DNA of 64,000 nucleotides from positions 230,189 through 294,188 of the forward strand of contig DOQR01000006.1 of assembly GCA_003514385.1 (NCBI GenBank), read 5' to 3'. How positions within the stretch are numbered: the stretch's first letter is position 1; each line of letters starts with the position of its first letter. Shown piece by piece: positions 17,120 to 25,094 of this stretch. The notes under the pieces were generated by a model. The model ran no database searches, was not told the DNA's origin, and saw only the letters and a program-made list of their open reading frames with translations. The DNA comes from Oscillospiraceae bacterium. GTDB lineage: Bacteria; Bacillota; Clostridia; Oscillospirales; Acutalibacteraceae. The position numbers and the translations under genes were made by a program.

Positions 17120-20100
17120 GTGGAAAACAGATCTTCCGATAAGCGGAGCAAGATTTCACTTGACAGAGTTCTCCGCGAGGTGGCGGAGCTTGAAAACAGC
17201 CGCGGCGAGCCGGACAGGATCTGGTCGCTGAGCGACATAGACGATTTGTTGGCGAGTACGGATACCGATTCCACGGCACCTGCCGACGAGGACGACACCG
17301 AACTTCTGACAAGTATCCAATACTATGAAGACAGATACTCTGACGATGATACGCCGTCGGAGTCTGAACCCATATACACTCAGCATGGAGCCGAAGATCC
17401 CGAGGCGGAGATTGCCGCCGAGCCGGAACCCGAGATTCCGTCGGTCGCGGCTGAGGCTGCCACAGAACCAGAAATTGAAGAATCCGCCGAATCCGACGAT
17501 GCGGAGCAGACTGGCAAAGAATCTGACGAAGTCGAGGAGGCAGAAGAATCCGCAAGCGAAATATCTTCCTCAGAGTTGAATACGTCCGAAGAGCCTGTGG
17601 GCGAAACTTCTTCTATAGAACCCGAAAGAGAAGCGGCGGCAGAAGTTCCCACAGAACCGGAGAAAGCCGAAGCGGCGCAGGAAATTGCCAATGAAGCTGA
17701 GCCGGAAATCGAAGAAGCCCCGGTCGAAGAAGCTGCCGCCGATGAAAGCGAGGATATATACTTCGATTCAAAGCTTGAGCTGTCCGTTGTGAAAGCCGAC
17801 GGCGAAGATGATGATATTCACAAATCTGACAACGAAGTTGATACAGACGAATCGGACGAATCAAATGAATCCGATGAACCTGATAACAGCGATAACATTC
17901 TGACGCTTCACGGCGAGGAAGAAAAGCCCGCGGCGGAAGAGCCGCAGGCCGAGGACGAAGCCGAGAAAAAGCCGACGGTAGAGGAGCTTTTCGGTGCGCC
18001 CGCGTCGAGATATTTCGGCGAGCCGAGTGAAACGCCGGAGGAGGACCCCGAACGTGAGAGCCGCGCCATACCCGGCCTGTTCGGCGACACAGTTGTGTTC
18101 GGTCCGATGAAATCCCTATCAGAGCCGACGCAGAGCAAGCCGGACGATGAATATAAAACAAAGCTCATGGCTGCAATCGGTTCGGCAAAAGAGCCCCAGA
18201 GCGCCGAGACGATAGAGAAACCCGGCGTTATCTTAAAGCGCGGTCCGCTCTCCGAAACATCGGGGCTCGAGCCCCTGCCGCAGGTCATTCCCGCCGAAGA
18301 ATTTGTCGGTTCAGGGGACGATAAACCCGCGTCGATAGAAGATCAGCCTTTCACGAATCCCGCCGCCGGCAATCAGCCGGAGGAGGAGCAGATGATGCTC
18401 AGCGGCTTCGGCGAAGAACCGGAGACCGAAAAGATAGACGAAGACGAGCTCCGCAGCGAGCTCGACAAAAAGAGGGCGGAGAAGAAGAAAAAGTTCGTCC
18501 TGCTCAGCGGTCTCGGCGACGATGAGCCGCAGGAGGACGAAAACCTGCCCGAAGAGAAAGAGGACGAACCGGAGAAACAGCCCAAAAAAAAGAAAAAGCA
18601 CTCCGAAAAAGCTCCTCTCGAATATGAAAAGCCCGAACAGCGCGGAAGAGTCTATAACAGTCTCAAGAACGCCGCATCGCAGTTCAAGACCTCGGTTATC
18701 GGTCTGTGCGTACTTGAAGGCGTATCGCTGCTTTTGCTGCTCGTGCCGAAAATTCTCGAGTGGGCGGCGATAGACGCACCCGCGTTCGACCGCGGAGGCG
18801 CGGGACTTGCGGCGGCAAATATAGTGCTTCTGCTCGCGTCATTCTATCTCGCGTTCCCGAATATTTTATCCGGCGTAAAAGCGCTTGCAAACGGCCGCGT
18901 GACCGGCGGCGCAGTCGGCGGGCTGACGTTTATACTCGCCCTCGTTCAGACGATACTCTCGTTCTTCAACAAATCACCCGAGGGCGCTTCGGGCATGTTC
19001 TACTGCGCGGCGGCGATATTCGCCCTGCTTATGACCGCCGAAAAAAGCAGCCGCGGCACGGCGCGCGTGATGCAGAATTTCCTCTTCTGCACCGCAAAAC
19101 GCAAGTCGGGACTCTACGGCATAAGGGCTATCGAGAGCGAGAAAGACGCTTTTGAAGTCGGACGCGCACTCAAGATGGGCAACCCCGACATTTTATATTC
19201 CGGCAGGGTCGAGTTCCCCGCCGACTTCATCAAAAATTCCGAAGCCAACTCCCCTGCTGACAGCTGCATAAAACGCAGCCTGATAATTTCTTCGGCTGTC
19301 TCCGTGCTGCTCGCAGTTATATCGGGCATAATAACAAAAGATATATTCCAGGCGTTCGGCGTGCTCACCGGCGCATTCTGCCTGACTTCCCCCTGCGCTA
19401 TAGAGCTCGCGCTGATGATCCCGCTCTATCTTGAGAACAGGAAGCTCAACGCAGAAGGCGGCATGATAGCGGGCTACGATGCGGCTCTCGAATGTTCAGA
19501 AGCGGTCGCCGCCTCCGTTGACAGCGCCGATCTCTTCGACCGCGCGGCGTGCGAGATGCACGGAATGAAGGACTTCCACACCGTGCGCATAGACGACGTT
19601 CTGCTCTACGCAGTCGCCATAGTGCTCAAATCCGGCGGTCCGCTTACAGATGTTTTCAACCGCATTATCGGCGGCTCGACCGAGCTTCTGCCGCCCGTGC
19701 GCGATATGATATATGAGGATAGACTCGGTCTTTCAGCCACAATATATAATCAGCGCGTGCTGCTCGGCAACCGCAACCTGCTCACGCACCACAATATCGA
19801 AGTTCCGCTCAAGTCCGAGGAAGACAAAGTCAAGCGCAACGGGCGCAAGATCCTCTACATAGCGATCGACTCCCAGGTCGCGGCGATGTTCGTTTTCAAC
19901 TACGCCGAGGACGCCTCGCTCAAGGATTCGATAAACGAAATGGCGGACAACGGCTTCAGCCTTGTCGTTCGCACGGACGACCCGAACGTGACCGACGAGC
20001 TCATCGCCGCCCGCTTCGGCATAGCGCAGAAAGATGTCAAAATGACGCTCTCCCACGGCGCACGCATATTCAGCGCATACCGCGACAGCGTTGTTGACTC

Positions 20101-20350
20101 AGCCCCCGCAAAGGTCATGCACGACGGCTCCGCCCGCTCTTATTTCAAGAGCATAGCGGCGTGCGGCAGACTCGCGAACTTCGCTTCGCGCTGGGCAGTG
20201 TTCGCCCTTATCGTGCAGGCGGTCGTGGCGGCGGGTGCGATACTCTGCGTCGCACTCAAGGCGTTTGCGTTTGTGTCGCCTCTGACGGCAGTTGTGGTTC
20301 AGGCCGCGATAGTGGCTTTCAGCGTAATACTGGAAAAATTCAAGAAATAA
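17120..20350 (+). CDS. Degenerate P-type ATPase-like membrane protein with long acidic N-terminus
   Basis: The 1076-aa protein has two parts. Residues 1-500 are low-complexity and very acidic (Glu/Asp/Ala/Ser-rich), ending in a Lys patch (489-493). Residues 520-1076 have the order of a P1B-type ATPase: membrane helices (523-640), a helix with TSPCAIELAL (756-765, like the CPC helix), a post-helix segment NAEGGMIAGYDAALE (777-791), then FDRAAC (806-811) where FDKTGT is expected. The N-domain-like segment carries GLSATIYNQRVLLGN (870-884). A P-domain-like strand has RTDDPNVT (951-958) where TGDN is expected. The GDGxNDxPAL hinge is absent and two C-terminal helices follow. Asp807 is kept but the rest of the catalytic signatures are lost, so transport by the usual cycle is unlikely. 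The start is GTG after GGGGTGAGATGA. Confidence 0.85.
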   Translation: MENRSSDKRSKISLDRVLREVAELENSRGEPDRIWSLSDIDDLLASTDTDSTAPADEDDTELLTSIQYYEDRYSDDDTPSESEPIYTQHGAEDPEAEIAAEPEPEIPSVAAEAATEPEIEESAESDDAEQTGKESDEVEEAEESASEISSSELNTSEEPVGETSSIEPEREAAAEVPTEPEKAEAAQEIANEAEPEIEEAPVEEAAADESEDIYFDSKLELSVVKADGEDDDIHKSDNEVDTDESDESNESDEPDNSDNILTLHGEEEKPAAEEPQAEDEAEKKPTVEELFGAPASRYFGEPSETPEEDPERESRAIPGLFGDTVVFGPMKSLSEPTQSKPDDEYKTKLMAAIGSAKEPQSAETIEKPGVILKRGPLSETSGLEPLPQVIPAEEFVGSGDDKPASIEDQPFTNPAAGNQPEEEQMMLSGFGEEPETEKIDEDELRSELDKKRAEKKKKFVLLSGLGDDEPQEDENLPEEKEDEPEKQPKKKKKHSEKAPLEYEKPEQRGRVYNSLKNAASQFKTSVIGLCVLEGVSLLLLLVPKILEWAAIDAPAFDRGGAGLAAANIVLLLASFYLAFPNILSGVKALANGRVTGGAVGGLTFILALVQTILSFFNKSPEGASGMFYCAAAIFALLMTAEKSSRGTARVMQNFLFCTAKRKSGLYGIRAIESEKDAFEVGRALKMGNPDILYSGRVEFPADFIKNSEANSPADSCIKRSLIISSAVSVLLAVISGIITKDIFQAFGVLTGAFCLTSPCAIELALMIPLYLENRKLNAEGGMIAGYDAALECSEAVAASVDSADLFDRAACEMHGMKDFHTVRIDDVLLYAVAIVLKSGGPLTDVFNRIIGGSTELLPPVRDMIYEDRLGLSATIYNQRVLLGNRNLLTHHNIEVPLKSEEDKVKRNGRKILYIAIDSQVAAMFVFNYAEDASLKDSINEMADNGFSLVVRTDDPNVTDELIAARFGIAQKDVKMTLSHGARIFSAYRDSVVDSAPAKVMHDGSARSYFKSIAACGRLANFASRWAVFALIVQAVVAAGAILCVALKAFAFVSPLTAVVVQAAIVAFSVILEKFKK

Positions 20351-20355
20351 AACTA

Positions 20356-20507
20356 CCCTGTAACATCTAAAAGTTTACATCCGGTTGCAAGTATGATTGT
20401 GTTGAACAAGGATGAAAACGCAGGCAGGCTGCCGCCTGTCAATTTTGAAGACGCAGTTAAACGCAATCAGACGACGCAATGCTTGTAAAGTTTTAGGTGT
20501 TACAGGG
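20356..20507. mobile_element. MITE-like element, copy 1 (152 bp, TA-flanked)
   Basis: Terminal inverted repeats of about 24 bp (20356-20379 and 20484-20507) match at 22 positions; both ends are CCCTGTAACA in outward reading. TA flanks both sides (20354-20355 and 20508-20509), like the target duplication of IS630/mariner-type elements. It has no coding capacity. A shorter copy lies at 24966-25075. Confidence 0.85.
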
Positions 20508-20561
20508 TAGCAGGGGGCTGCGCCGCAAGGTGTCAGCCCCTTTCTGAAAGGATAAGCGGAT

Positions 20562-21647
20562 ATGCAGGAAAAATCAGTCAAGACAAAAATTGATTTAAAA
20601 GGCAAGACCGTGCTCGTGACGGGCGCGGCGGGATTCATCGGCTCCTTTCTCTCGGAGCGTCTGCTCTTGGACTTTGAAGATATCCGCGTCATCGGCTTCG
20701 ACAGCGTCAACGACTACTACGATATTCGCCTGAAAGAGTCGCGGCTCGAAAAGCTTCAAAAGCACGAAAATTTCACTTTTATTAAAGCTAACCTCGCGGA
20801 CAAAGACAAAGTGAACGAAGTGTTCTGCAAATACTCGCCGCAGATAGTTGTCAACCTCGCGGCGCAGGCGGGGGTGCGCTATTCGATAACGAATCCCGAC
20901 GCCTATATCGAATCGAATATAATCGGCTTTTATAATATCCTCGAAGCTTGCCGCCGCTCATACGACGACGGCGCGACACCTGTCGAGCACCTTGTATATG
21001 CTTCGAGCTCGTCGGTCTACGGCAGCAACAAAAAAGTGCCCTACAGCACCGACGACAAGGTCGACAACCCTGTCAGTCTCTACGCCGCAACGAAAAAGTC
21101 CGACGAGCTGATGGCTCATGCCTATTCGAAGCTCTATAACATCCCCTCGACGGGGCTCCGCTTCTTCACGGTCTACGGGCCCGCAGGCCGCCCGGACATG
21201 GCTTATTTTGGCTTCACAGACAAGCTTCTTCGCGGCGAGACAATCCGCATTTTCAACTACGGCAACTGCAAGCGCGACTTCACATATATCGACGATATAG
21301 TCGAGGGCGTTGTGCGCGTCATGCAGGGCGCGCCGGAGCGCAAAAACGGCGAAGACGGTCTGCCCGTTCCGCCGTATGCGGTCTACAATATAGGCAACCA
21401 GAGCCCTGAAAATTTGCTCGACTTTGTTGACATTCTTCAGCAGGAGCTTATCGCCGCAGGCGTTCTGCCGAATGATTACGACTTTGAGGCGCACAAGCAG
21501 CTCGTCCCGATGCAGCCCGGCGATGTCCCCGTGACCTATGCAGACACGACCCCGCTCGAGCGTGACTACGGCTATAAACCCTCGACAGATCTTAGAACCG
21601 GGCTTCGCAATTTTGCACGCTGGTACAAAGATTTCTACAATGTTTGA
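20562..21647 (+). CDS. UDP-glucuronate 4-epimerase, CapI/GAE-like
   Basis: The 361-aa extended SDR has the cofactor motif VTGAAGFIGSFLSERLL, the segment NDYYDIRLKESRLEKL that is typical of UDP-glucuronate 4-epimerases, the Ser/Tyr/Lys set (YASSSSVYGSN, then YAATKKSDE) and a conserved C-terminal substrate region. The enzyme converts UDP-glucuronate to UDP-galacturonate for capsule or wall polysaccharide. The N-terminus has about 10 extra residues before the first strand. A GAAAGGATAAGCGGAT sequence precedes the ATG. The MITE separates it from the upstream gene. galU at 43 kb could supply its precursor pathway. Confidence 0.88.
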   Translation: MQEKSVKTKIDLKGKTVLVTGAAGFIGSFLSERLLLDFEDIRVIGFDSVNDYYDIRLKESRLEKLQKHENFTFIKANLADKDKVNEVFCKYSPQIVVNLAAQAGVRYSITNPDAYIESNIIGFYNILEACRRSYDDGATPVEHLVYASSSSVYGSNKKVPYSTDDKVDNPVSLYAATKKSDELMAHAYSKLYNIPSTGLRFFTVYGPAGRPDMAYFGFTDKLLRGETIRIFNYGNCKRDFTYIDDIVEGVVRVMQGAPERKNGEDGLPVPPYAVYNIGNQSPENLLDFVDILQQELIAAGVLPNDYDFEAHKQLVPMQPGDVPVTYADTTPLERDYGYKPSTDLRTGLRNFARWYKDFYNV

Positions 21648-21713
21648 ATGTCATATATATAATGTATGTCCGCGGAGCTGAGATACTGTGGCTGAGCGGA
21701 CGCGCGGACGAGT

Positions 21714-21789
21714 GATAAATTGGGAGTTGTATTATTCATTGTATATGTCATCAATTAGCAATACACAATATCGCAAATTCCAAATTATC
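21714..21789. repeat. Imperfect inverted repeat, intergenic
   Basis: GATAAATTGGGAGTTGTATT at the left resembles the complement of the right end, which reads GATAATTTGGAATTTGCGAT. It sits between the epimerase gene and a terminator, in 250 nt without a gene. The origin is unknown. Confidence 0.45.
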
Positions 21790-21820
21790 CGCCTGCCTCT
21801 ATTTCAAAACAAGCGACATA

Positions 21821-21860
21821 AAAAATCCTACCCGCAGAAAAACCGTGGGTAGGATTTTTT
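21821..21860. terminator. Bidirectional terminator
   Basis: ATCCTACCCGC pairs with GTGGGTAGGAT, flanked by A and T runs. It serves the epimerase gene on plus and the hydrolase gene on minus. A compensated homologue occurs at 42821-42856. Confidence 0.9.
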
Positions 21861-21900
21861 CGCTCCCCGTCAAGTCAACGGGGTTTATTTTCGCTTTTCA

Positions 21901-22842
21901 TCAAAGATACTTCTTGATAAACTTATCAACTGTCGACCAATATTTTTCGGGGTCGACGGTCGAGGCCTCTGCGTGCGGTGCGCCGGGGATAACCAGCTTC
22001 TCTTTGTCGCACGCGGCGGCGCGGTAGACGCGCTCCTGCATCCAGAACGGGACGAAGTCGTCCTTGTCGCCGTGGATGAACAGGGTCGGCGTGACGGAGC
22101 GCGAGACCTGCTCGATGCACGAAGCCTTCTTCATGTCGTAGCCCGCGCGCAGCATCGTTGCGCTTCTTGCGGCGGAGAGGAACGGGAAGGTCGGCAGGCC
22201 GTAAGCGTCCTTCATGTTGGCTCTGCACTCGTCCCAGACTGATGTATATCCGCAGTCCTCAATAGCGCAGACGACATTCGATTCGAGCGGCTCGCCGGTA
22301 GTCATCATGACTGTAGCCGCGCCCATCGAGAGACCGAAGAGCACTATCTTCGCGTTCGCATTCTCGTTGATTATGTAGTCGATCCACGCCTTGATGTCGA
22401 TTCTGTCGTTCCATCCCATGGTGGCATAGTTCGACTCGCTCGCGCCGTGGCCGCAGAGATACGGGAACAGGCAGTTATAGCCCATCTCGTGGAACTTCTT
22501 GCCGAACGAACCCATTCTTCTGGGCGATCCGGTGTAGCCGTGAATGACTATCACCCAAACATCGCTCGGCTCGTCTGCAAGGATTATCTCGCCGTGGACA
22601 TATCCGCCGCGGGGAGTGACTATCTTCACCTTTGCGGGACTCGCGGAGTCGAACCACTCCATACCCTCTTTTGTGATGCCGTCATACTCGTTCTTTTTCT
22701 CGTCCATTTTTTTGGCGATGGACTTTTTGCTCATGGTCTTGTTGAAAATCGCGTTGCCGACAGCAAGATACGCCGCGCCGACTGCTGCACCTGCGGAAGC
22801 GGCTGCTATGACAAGCTTTTCAGATGAACTTTTCTTTCCCAC
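21901..22842 (-). CDS. Alpha/beta hydrolase with N-terminal membrane anchor
   Basis: The 313-aa protein has a hydrophobic N-terminal segment (VIAAASAGAAVGAAYLAVGN), probably a membrane anchor or uncleaved signal. The fold elements are VWVIVIHGYTGSPRRMG (oxyanion strand), nucleophile elbow GLSMG (catalytic Ser), IHGDKDDFVP (Asp) and GAPHAEA (His). It belongs to the serine aminopeptidase S33/BAAT-like hydrolases, acting as an esterase or peptidase on an unknown substrate. Similar proteins are frequent and multicopy in gut Clostridia. It appears monocistronic; the stop is followed after about 40 nt by the terminator at 21821-21860. Confidence 0.9.
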   Translation of the reverse strand: MGKKSSSEKLVIAAASAGAAVGAAYLAVGNAIFNKTMSKKSIAKKMDEKKNEYDGITKEGMEWFDSASPAKVKIVTPRGGYVHGEIILADEPSDVWVIVIHGYTGSPRRMGSFGKKFHEMGYNCLFPYLCGHGASESNYATMGWNDRIDIKAWIDYIINENANAKIVLFGLSMGAATVMMTTGEPLESNVVCAIEDCGYTSVWDECRANMKDAYGLPTFPFLSAARSATMLRAGYDMKKASCIEQVSRSVTPTLFIHGDKDDFVPFWMQERVYRAAACDKEKLVIPGAPHAEASTVDPEKYWSTVDKFIKKYL

Positions 22843-22922
22843 TGAAATTCATTCCTTTCATTTTTATATGAGCCTTATACAGGAGTATTCTATCATAAAA
22901 AGTTCTCAGTTGCAATAACAAA

Positions 22923-22950
22923 AAGCCCCTGCAAAATAATACAGGGGCTT
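22923..22950 (-). terminator. Terminator of the small Q/N-rich gene
   Basis: On the minus strand AAGCCCCTG pairs with CAGGGGCTT and is followed by TTTG. It is about 30 nt past the stop at 22983. Confidence 0.85.
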
Positions 22951-22982
22951 CGTATATGTACCCGCCGCGCGGCGGGTGAGGC

Positions 22983-23108
22983 TTATTCCTCGTTGAGCTT
23001 ATTGCGCTTGTTCTGGGCCTTGTTCTCCTGCTGATTCTGCTGCTTGTTGTTCTGCTGCTGATTCTGCTGGTTCTGACCCTGCTTGTTCTGCTGATTGCGG
23101 TTTTCCAT
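22983..23108 (-). CDS. Tiny Gln/Asn-rich protein (41 aa)
   Basis: A 41-codon frame encodes MENRNQQNKQGQNQQNQQQN, then NKQQNQQENKAQNKRNKLNE and E. About 60% of residues are Gln or Asn, with regularly spaced Lys. GGAG lies about 10 nt before the ATG, and a good terminator follows. It has its own transcription unit, which argues against chance. The composition recalls gamma-type small acid-soluble spore proteins and other small Q/N/K-rich Clostridial proteins, but no diagnostic motif proves that. It is too short for most gene finders. Confidence 0.7.
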   Translation of the reverse strand: MENRNQQNKQGQNQQNQQQNNKQQNQQENKAQNKRNKLNEE

Positions 23109-23209
23109 TGAGAGCACACTCCATAGATCCCTTCGCGGGAAAATTAGGATTTTTTCAAATCCGTTTTATATTCTTTCCTCCGGTTCGTGTTTTTATGAGC
23201 CTGAAACTA

Positions 23210-23238
23210 ATGAAAATTTTACCTTTTTCTGATATAAT
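23210..23238 (+). promoter_or_regulatory. Probable promoter of gatCAB
   Basis: A perfect TATAAT (23233-23238) lies 29 nt before the gatC ATG. The -35 region (ATGAAA, 17-nt spacing) is weak. Confidence 0.5.
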
Positions 23239-23267
23239 CGTATCAGAAAGCTTACGGAGGTCAGCAG

Positions 23268-23555
23268 ATGGAAATATCCGACGAACTCATATCGCATCTC
23301 GAATCGCTCGCACATATAGAGCTTGGCTCCGGCGAGCGCGAGGATTGCCGCAGAGATTTTGAAAAGATAATATCATATATGGACACGCTGTCGGCGCTCG
23401 ATACCGACGGCGTTGAGCCGCTGACCAATTTATCCGACACAGTGAATGTCCTGCGAGAAGATGAGACGGGCGAGATGCTCGGCGTCAAAGAGGCTCTGTC
23501 GAATGCCGCCGAAACGGCTGACGGCTGCTTCTGCGTCCCGAAGACAGTGGAATGA
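23268..23555 (+). CDS. gatC: Asp/Glu-tRNA amidotransferase subunit C
   Basis: The 95-aa protein has the GatC pattern: an N-terminal helix HLESLAHIEL, then DFEKIISYMDTLSALDTDGV, then EPLTNLSD and LREDE. GatC wraps around GatA and stabilises the GatCAB complex, which amidates Glu-tRNA(Gln) and Asp-tRNA(Asn). GGAGG precedes the ATG at good spacing. gatA follows at once, its AGGTG ribosome site overlapping the gatC stop. Confidence 0.96.
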   Translation: MEISDELISHLESLAHIELGSGEREDCRRDFEKIISYMDTLSALDTDGVEPLTNLSDTVNVLREDETGEMLGVKEALSNAAETADGCFCVPKTVE

Positions 23556-23563
23556 GGTGCGCT

Positions 23564-24973
23564 ATGAGAGATATGATTAAAGATTCCGCCCTCGTTCTGG
23601 CAGAAAAAATCCGGTGCGGCGAGATAAAAATCGCCGAAGTCTTAGACGCCGTATATGAATCCGAGGAGCAGAATAAAGAACTCAACTGCTTCATCACGCT
23701 CTGCCGCGAGCGCGCATATAGCAAAGGCTCGGAGATACAAAAACGCATCAACGCGGGCGAATATATATCGCCGCTCGCGGGCGTGCCGATAGGCATAAAG
23801 GACAACATCGCGGTAAAAGATGTCAAAATGACCTGCGGGTCGCGGATGCTCGAAAATTATGTGCCGCCCGTGAGCGCTGCGGCGGTAGAAAAGCTCGAAG
23901 AAGCGGGGCTTATTACAGTCGGCAAGCTCAACATGGACGAATTCGCCATGGGTTCGACGGGCGAGACTTCGTATTACGGCGCGGTGCTCAATCCCGTTGA
24001 CAAAACGCGCGTGCCCGGCGGTTCGTCTTCGGGTGCCGCGGCTGCAGTCGCGGCGGGGATAGTCCCGCTCGCGCTCGGCTCGGACACGGGCGGCTCGGTC
24101 AGACAGCCTGCGGCATTCTGCGGAGTTTTCGGCTTCAAGCCGACCTACGGCACCGTTTCCCGAAACGGGCTTGTCGCATATGCCTCGTCATTTGACCAGA
24201 TAGGCGCGATAGCGAAAAATGCCGCCGACTGCGCGGCTCTCGCGGCGATAATATCCGGGCGCGACTGCGGCGATTCTACAACAGTGGATACTGCTCCCGT
24301 CCGTTCGGATTTTGTCGAATCCTATTCGCTCTGCAGCAAAATTATAGGCGTGCCGAATGAATTTATTGATAACTGCGATGAAGATATCCGCAGTGCGGTG
24401 AATAATGCGCTCAAAAAAGCTGAATTGCTCGGCGCGAGGGTTGAATATTTCTCGCTTCCGCCGCTCAAGTTTGCCGTGCCCGCCTATTATATAATCGCCT
24501 GCGCGCAGGCAAGCTCGAATCTTGCGCGGTATGACGGGGTGCGCTTCGGGCGGCGCGCGCAAAATACAGACGACCTGATAAAAATGTATGTCAAAAGCCG
24601 CTCCGAGGGCTTCGGGCGCGAGGTCAGGCGCAGGATAATGCTCGGTAATTTCGTGCTCAGTGCGGGATACTACGACGCATATTACAACAAGGCGCTGAGA
24701 GCGCGCAGGGTTATACGCGACACGCTTTCGGACGCTTTCAAAAAATATGATTTCATCGCGGGCGCCGTTTATCCGTCAACTGCGCCGAAGCTCGGCGAGA
24801 GCCTTGACGACCCACTGAAAACTTATATCGGCGACGCATACACCGTTCCGGCTAACCTCGCTGGACTCCCGGCGATAAGCGTGCCGTGCGGAAAAACAGC
24901 CGTCCTTCAGCTCATGGCGGCGCCGTTCGCGGACGAGAATCTTTTGGGCGCGGCAAGATGTCTGACCCTGTAA
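23564..24973 (+). CDS. gatA: Asp/Glu-tRNA amidotransferase subunit A, end set by a MITE
   Basis: The protein (469 aa from the ATG at 23564) has the amidase-signature triad region: Lys in GIKDNIAVKD, GGSSSGAAAAVAAG and GSDTGGSVRQPAAFCG with the cis-Ser and nucleophile Ser, then GFKPTYGTVSRNGLV. It releases ammonia from glutamine for GatB. ATGs at 23552 and 23573 are alternatives; 23564 best fits AGGTG. The last codons (CTG ACC CTG TAA) lie in the inverted-repeat end of the MITE at 24966, so the stop and last residues come from the insertion. The C-terminus is a little short but all catalytic parts are present. Confidence 0.96.
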   Translation: MRDMIKDSALVLAEKIRCGEIKIAEVLDAVYESEEQNKELNCFITLCRERAYSKGSEIQKRINAGEYISPLAGVPIGIKDNIAVKDVKMTCGSRMLENYVPPVSAAAVEKLEEAGLITVGKLNMDEFAMGSTGETSYYGAVLNPVDKTRVPGGSSSGAAAAVAAGIVPLALGSDTGGSVRQPAAFCGVFGFKPTYGTVSRNGLVAYASSFDQIGAIAKNAADCAALAAIISGRDCGDSTTVDTAPVRSDFVESYSLCSKIIGVPNEFIDNCDEDIRSAVNNALKKAELLGARVEYFSLPPLKFAVPAYYIIACAQASSNLARYDGVRFGRRAQNTDDLIKMYVKSRSEGFGREVRRRIMLGNFVLSAGYYDAYYNKALRARRVIRDTLSDAFKKYDFIAGAVYPSTAPKLGESLDDPLKTYIGDAYTVPANLAGLPAISVPCGKTAVLQLMAAPFADENLLGAARCLTL

Positions 24974-25075
24974 CATTTAAAAATTTACAGAGTATGATCG
25001 TGTTGAACAAGTTTGAAGACACAGCTAAACGCAATCGGACGGCGCAATGCTTGTAAAGTTTTAGGCATTACAAGG
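24966..25075. mobile_element. MITE-like element, copy 2 (about 110 bp)
   Basis: It has the same terminal repeats and internal blocks (GTGTTGAACAAG, GAAGACACAGCTAAACGCAA, GGCGCAATGCTTGTAAAG) as the element at 20356-20507, but lacks about 40 bp on the left side. TA flanks the right end only; GA is on the left. It spans the gatA-gatB junction. Confidence 0.85.
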
Positions 25076-25094
25076 TACTATGGGAGGCTTTAAA

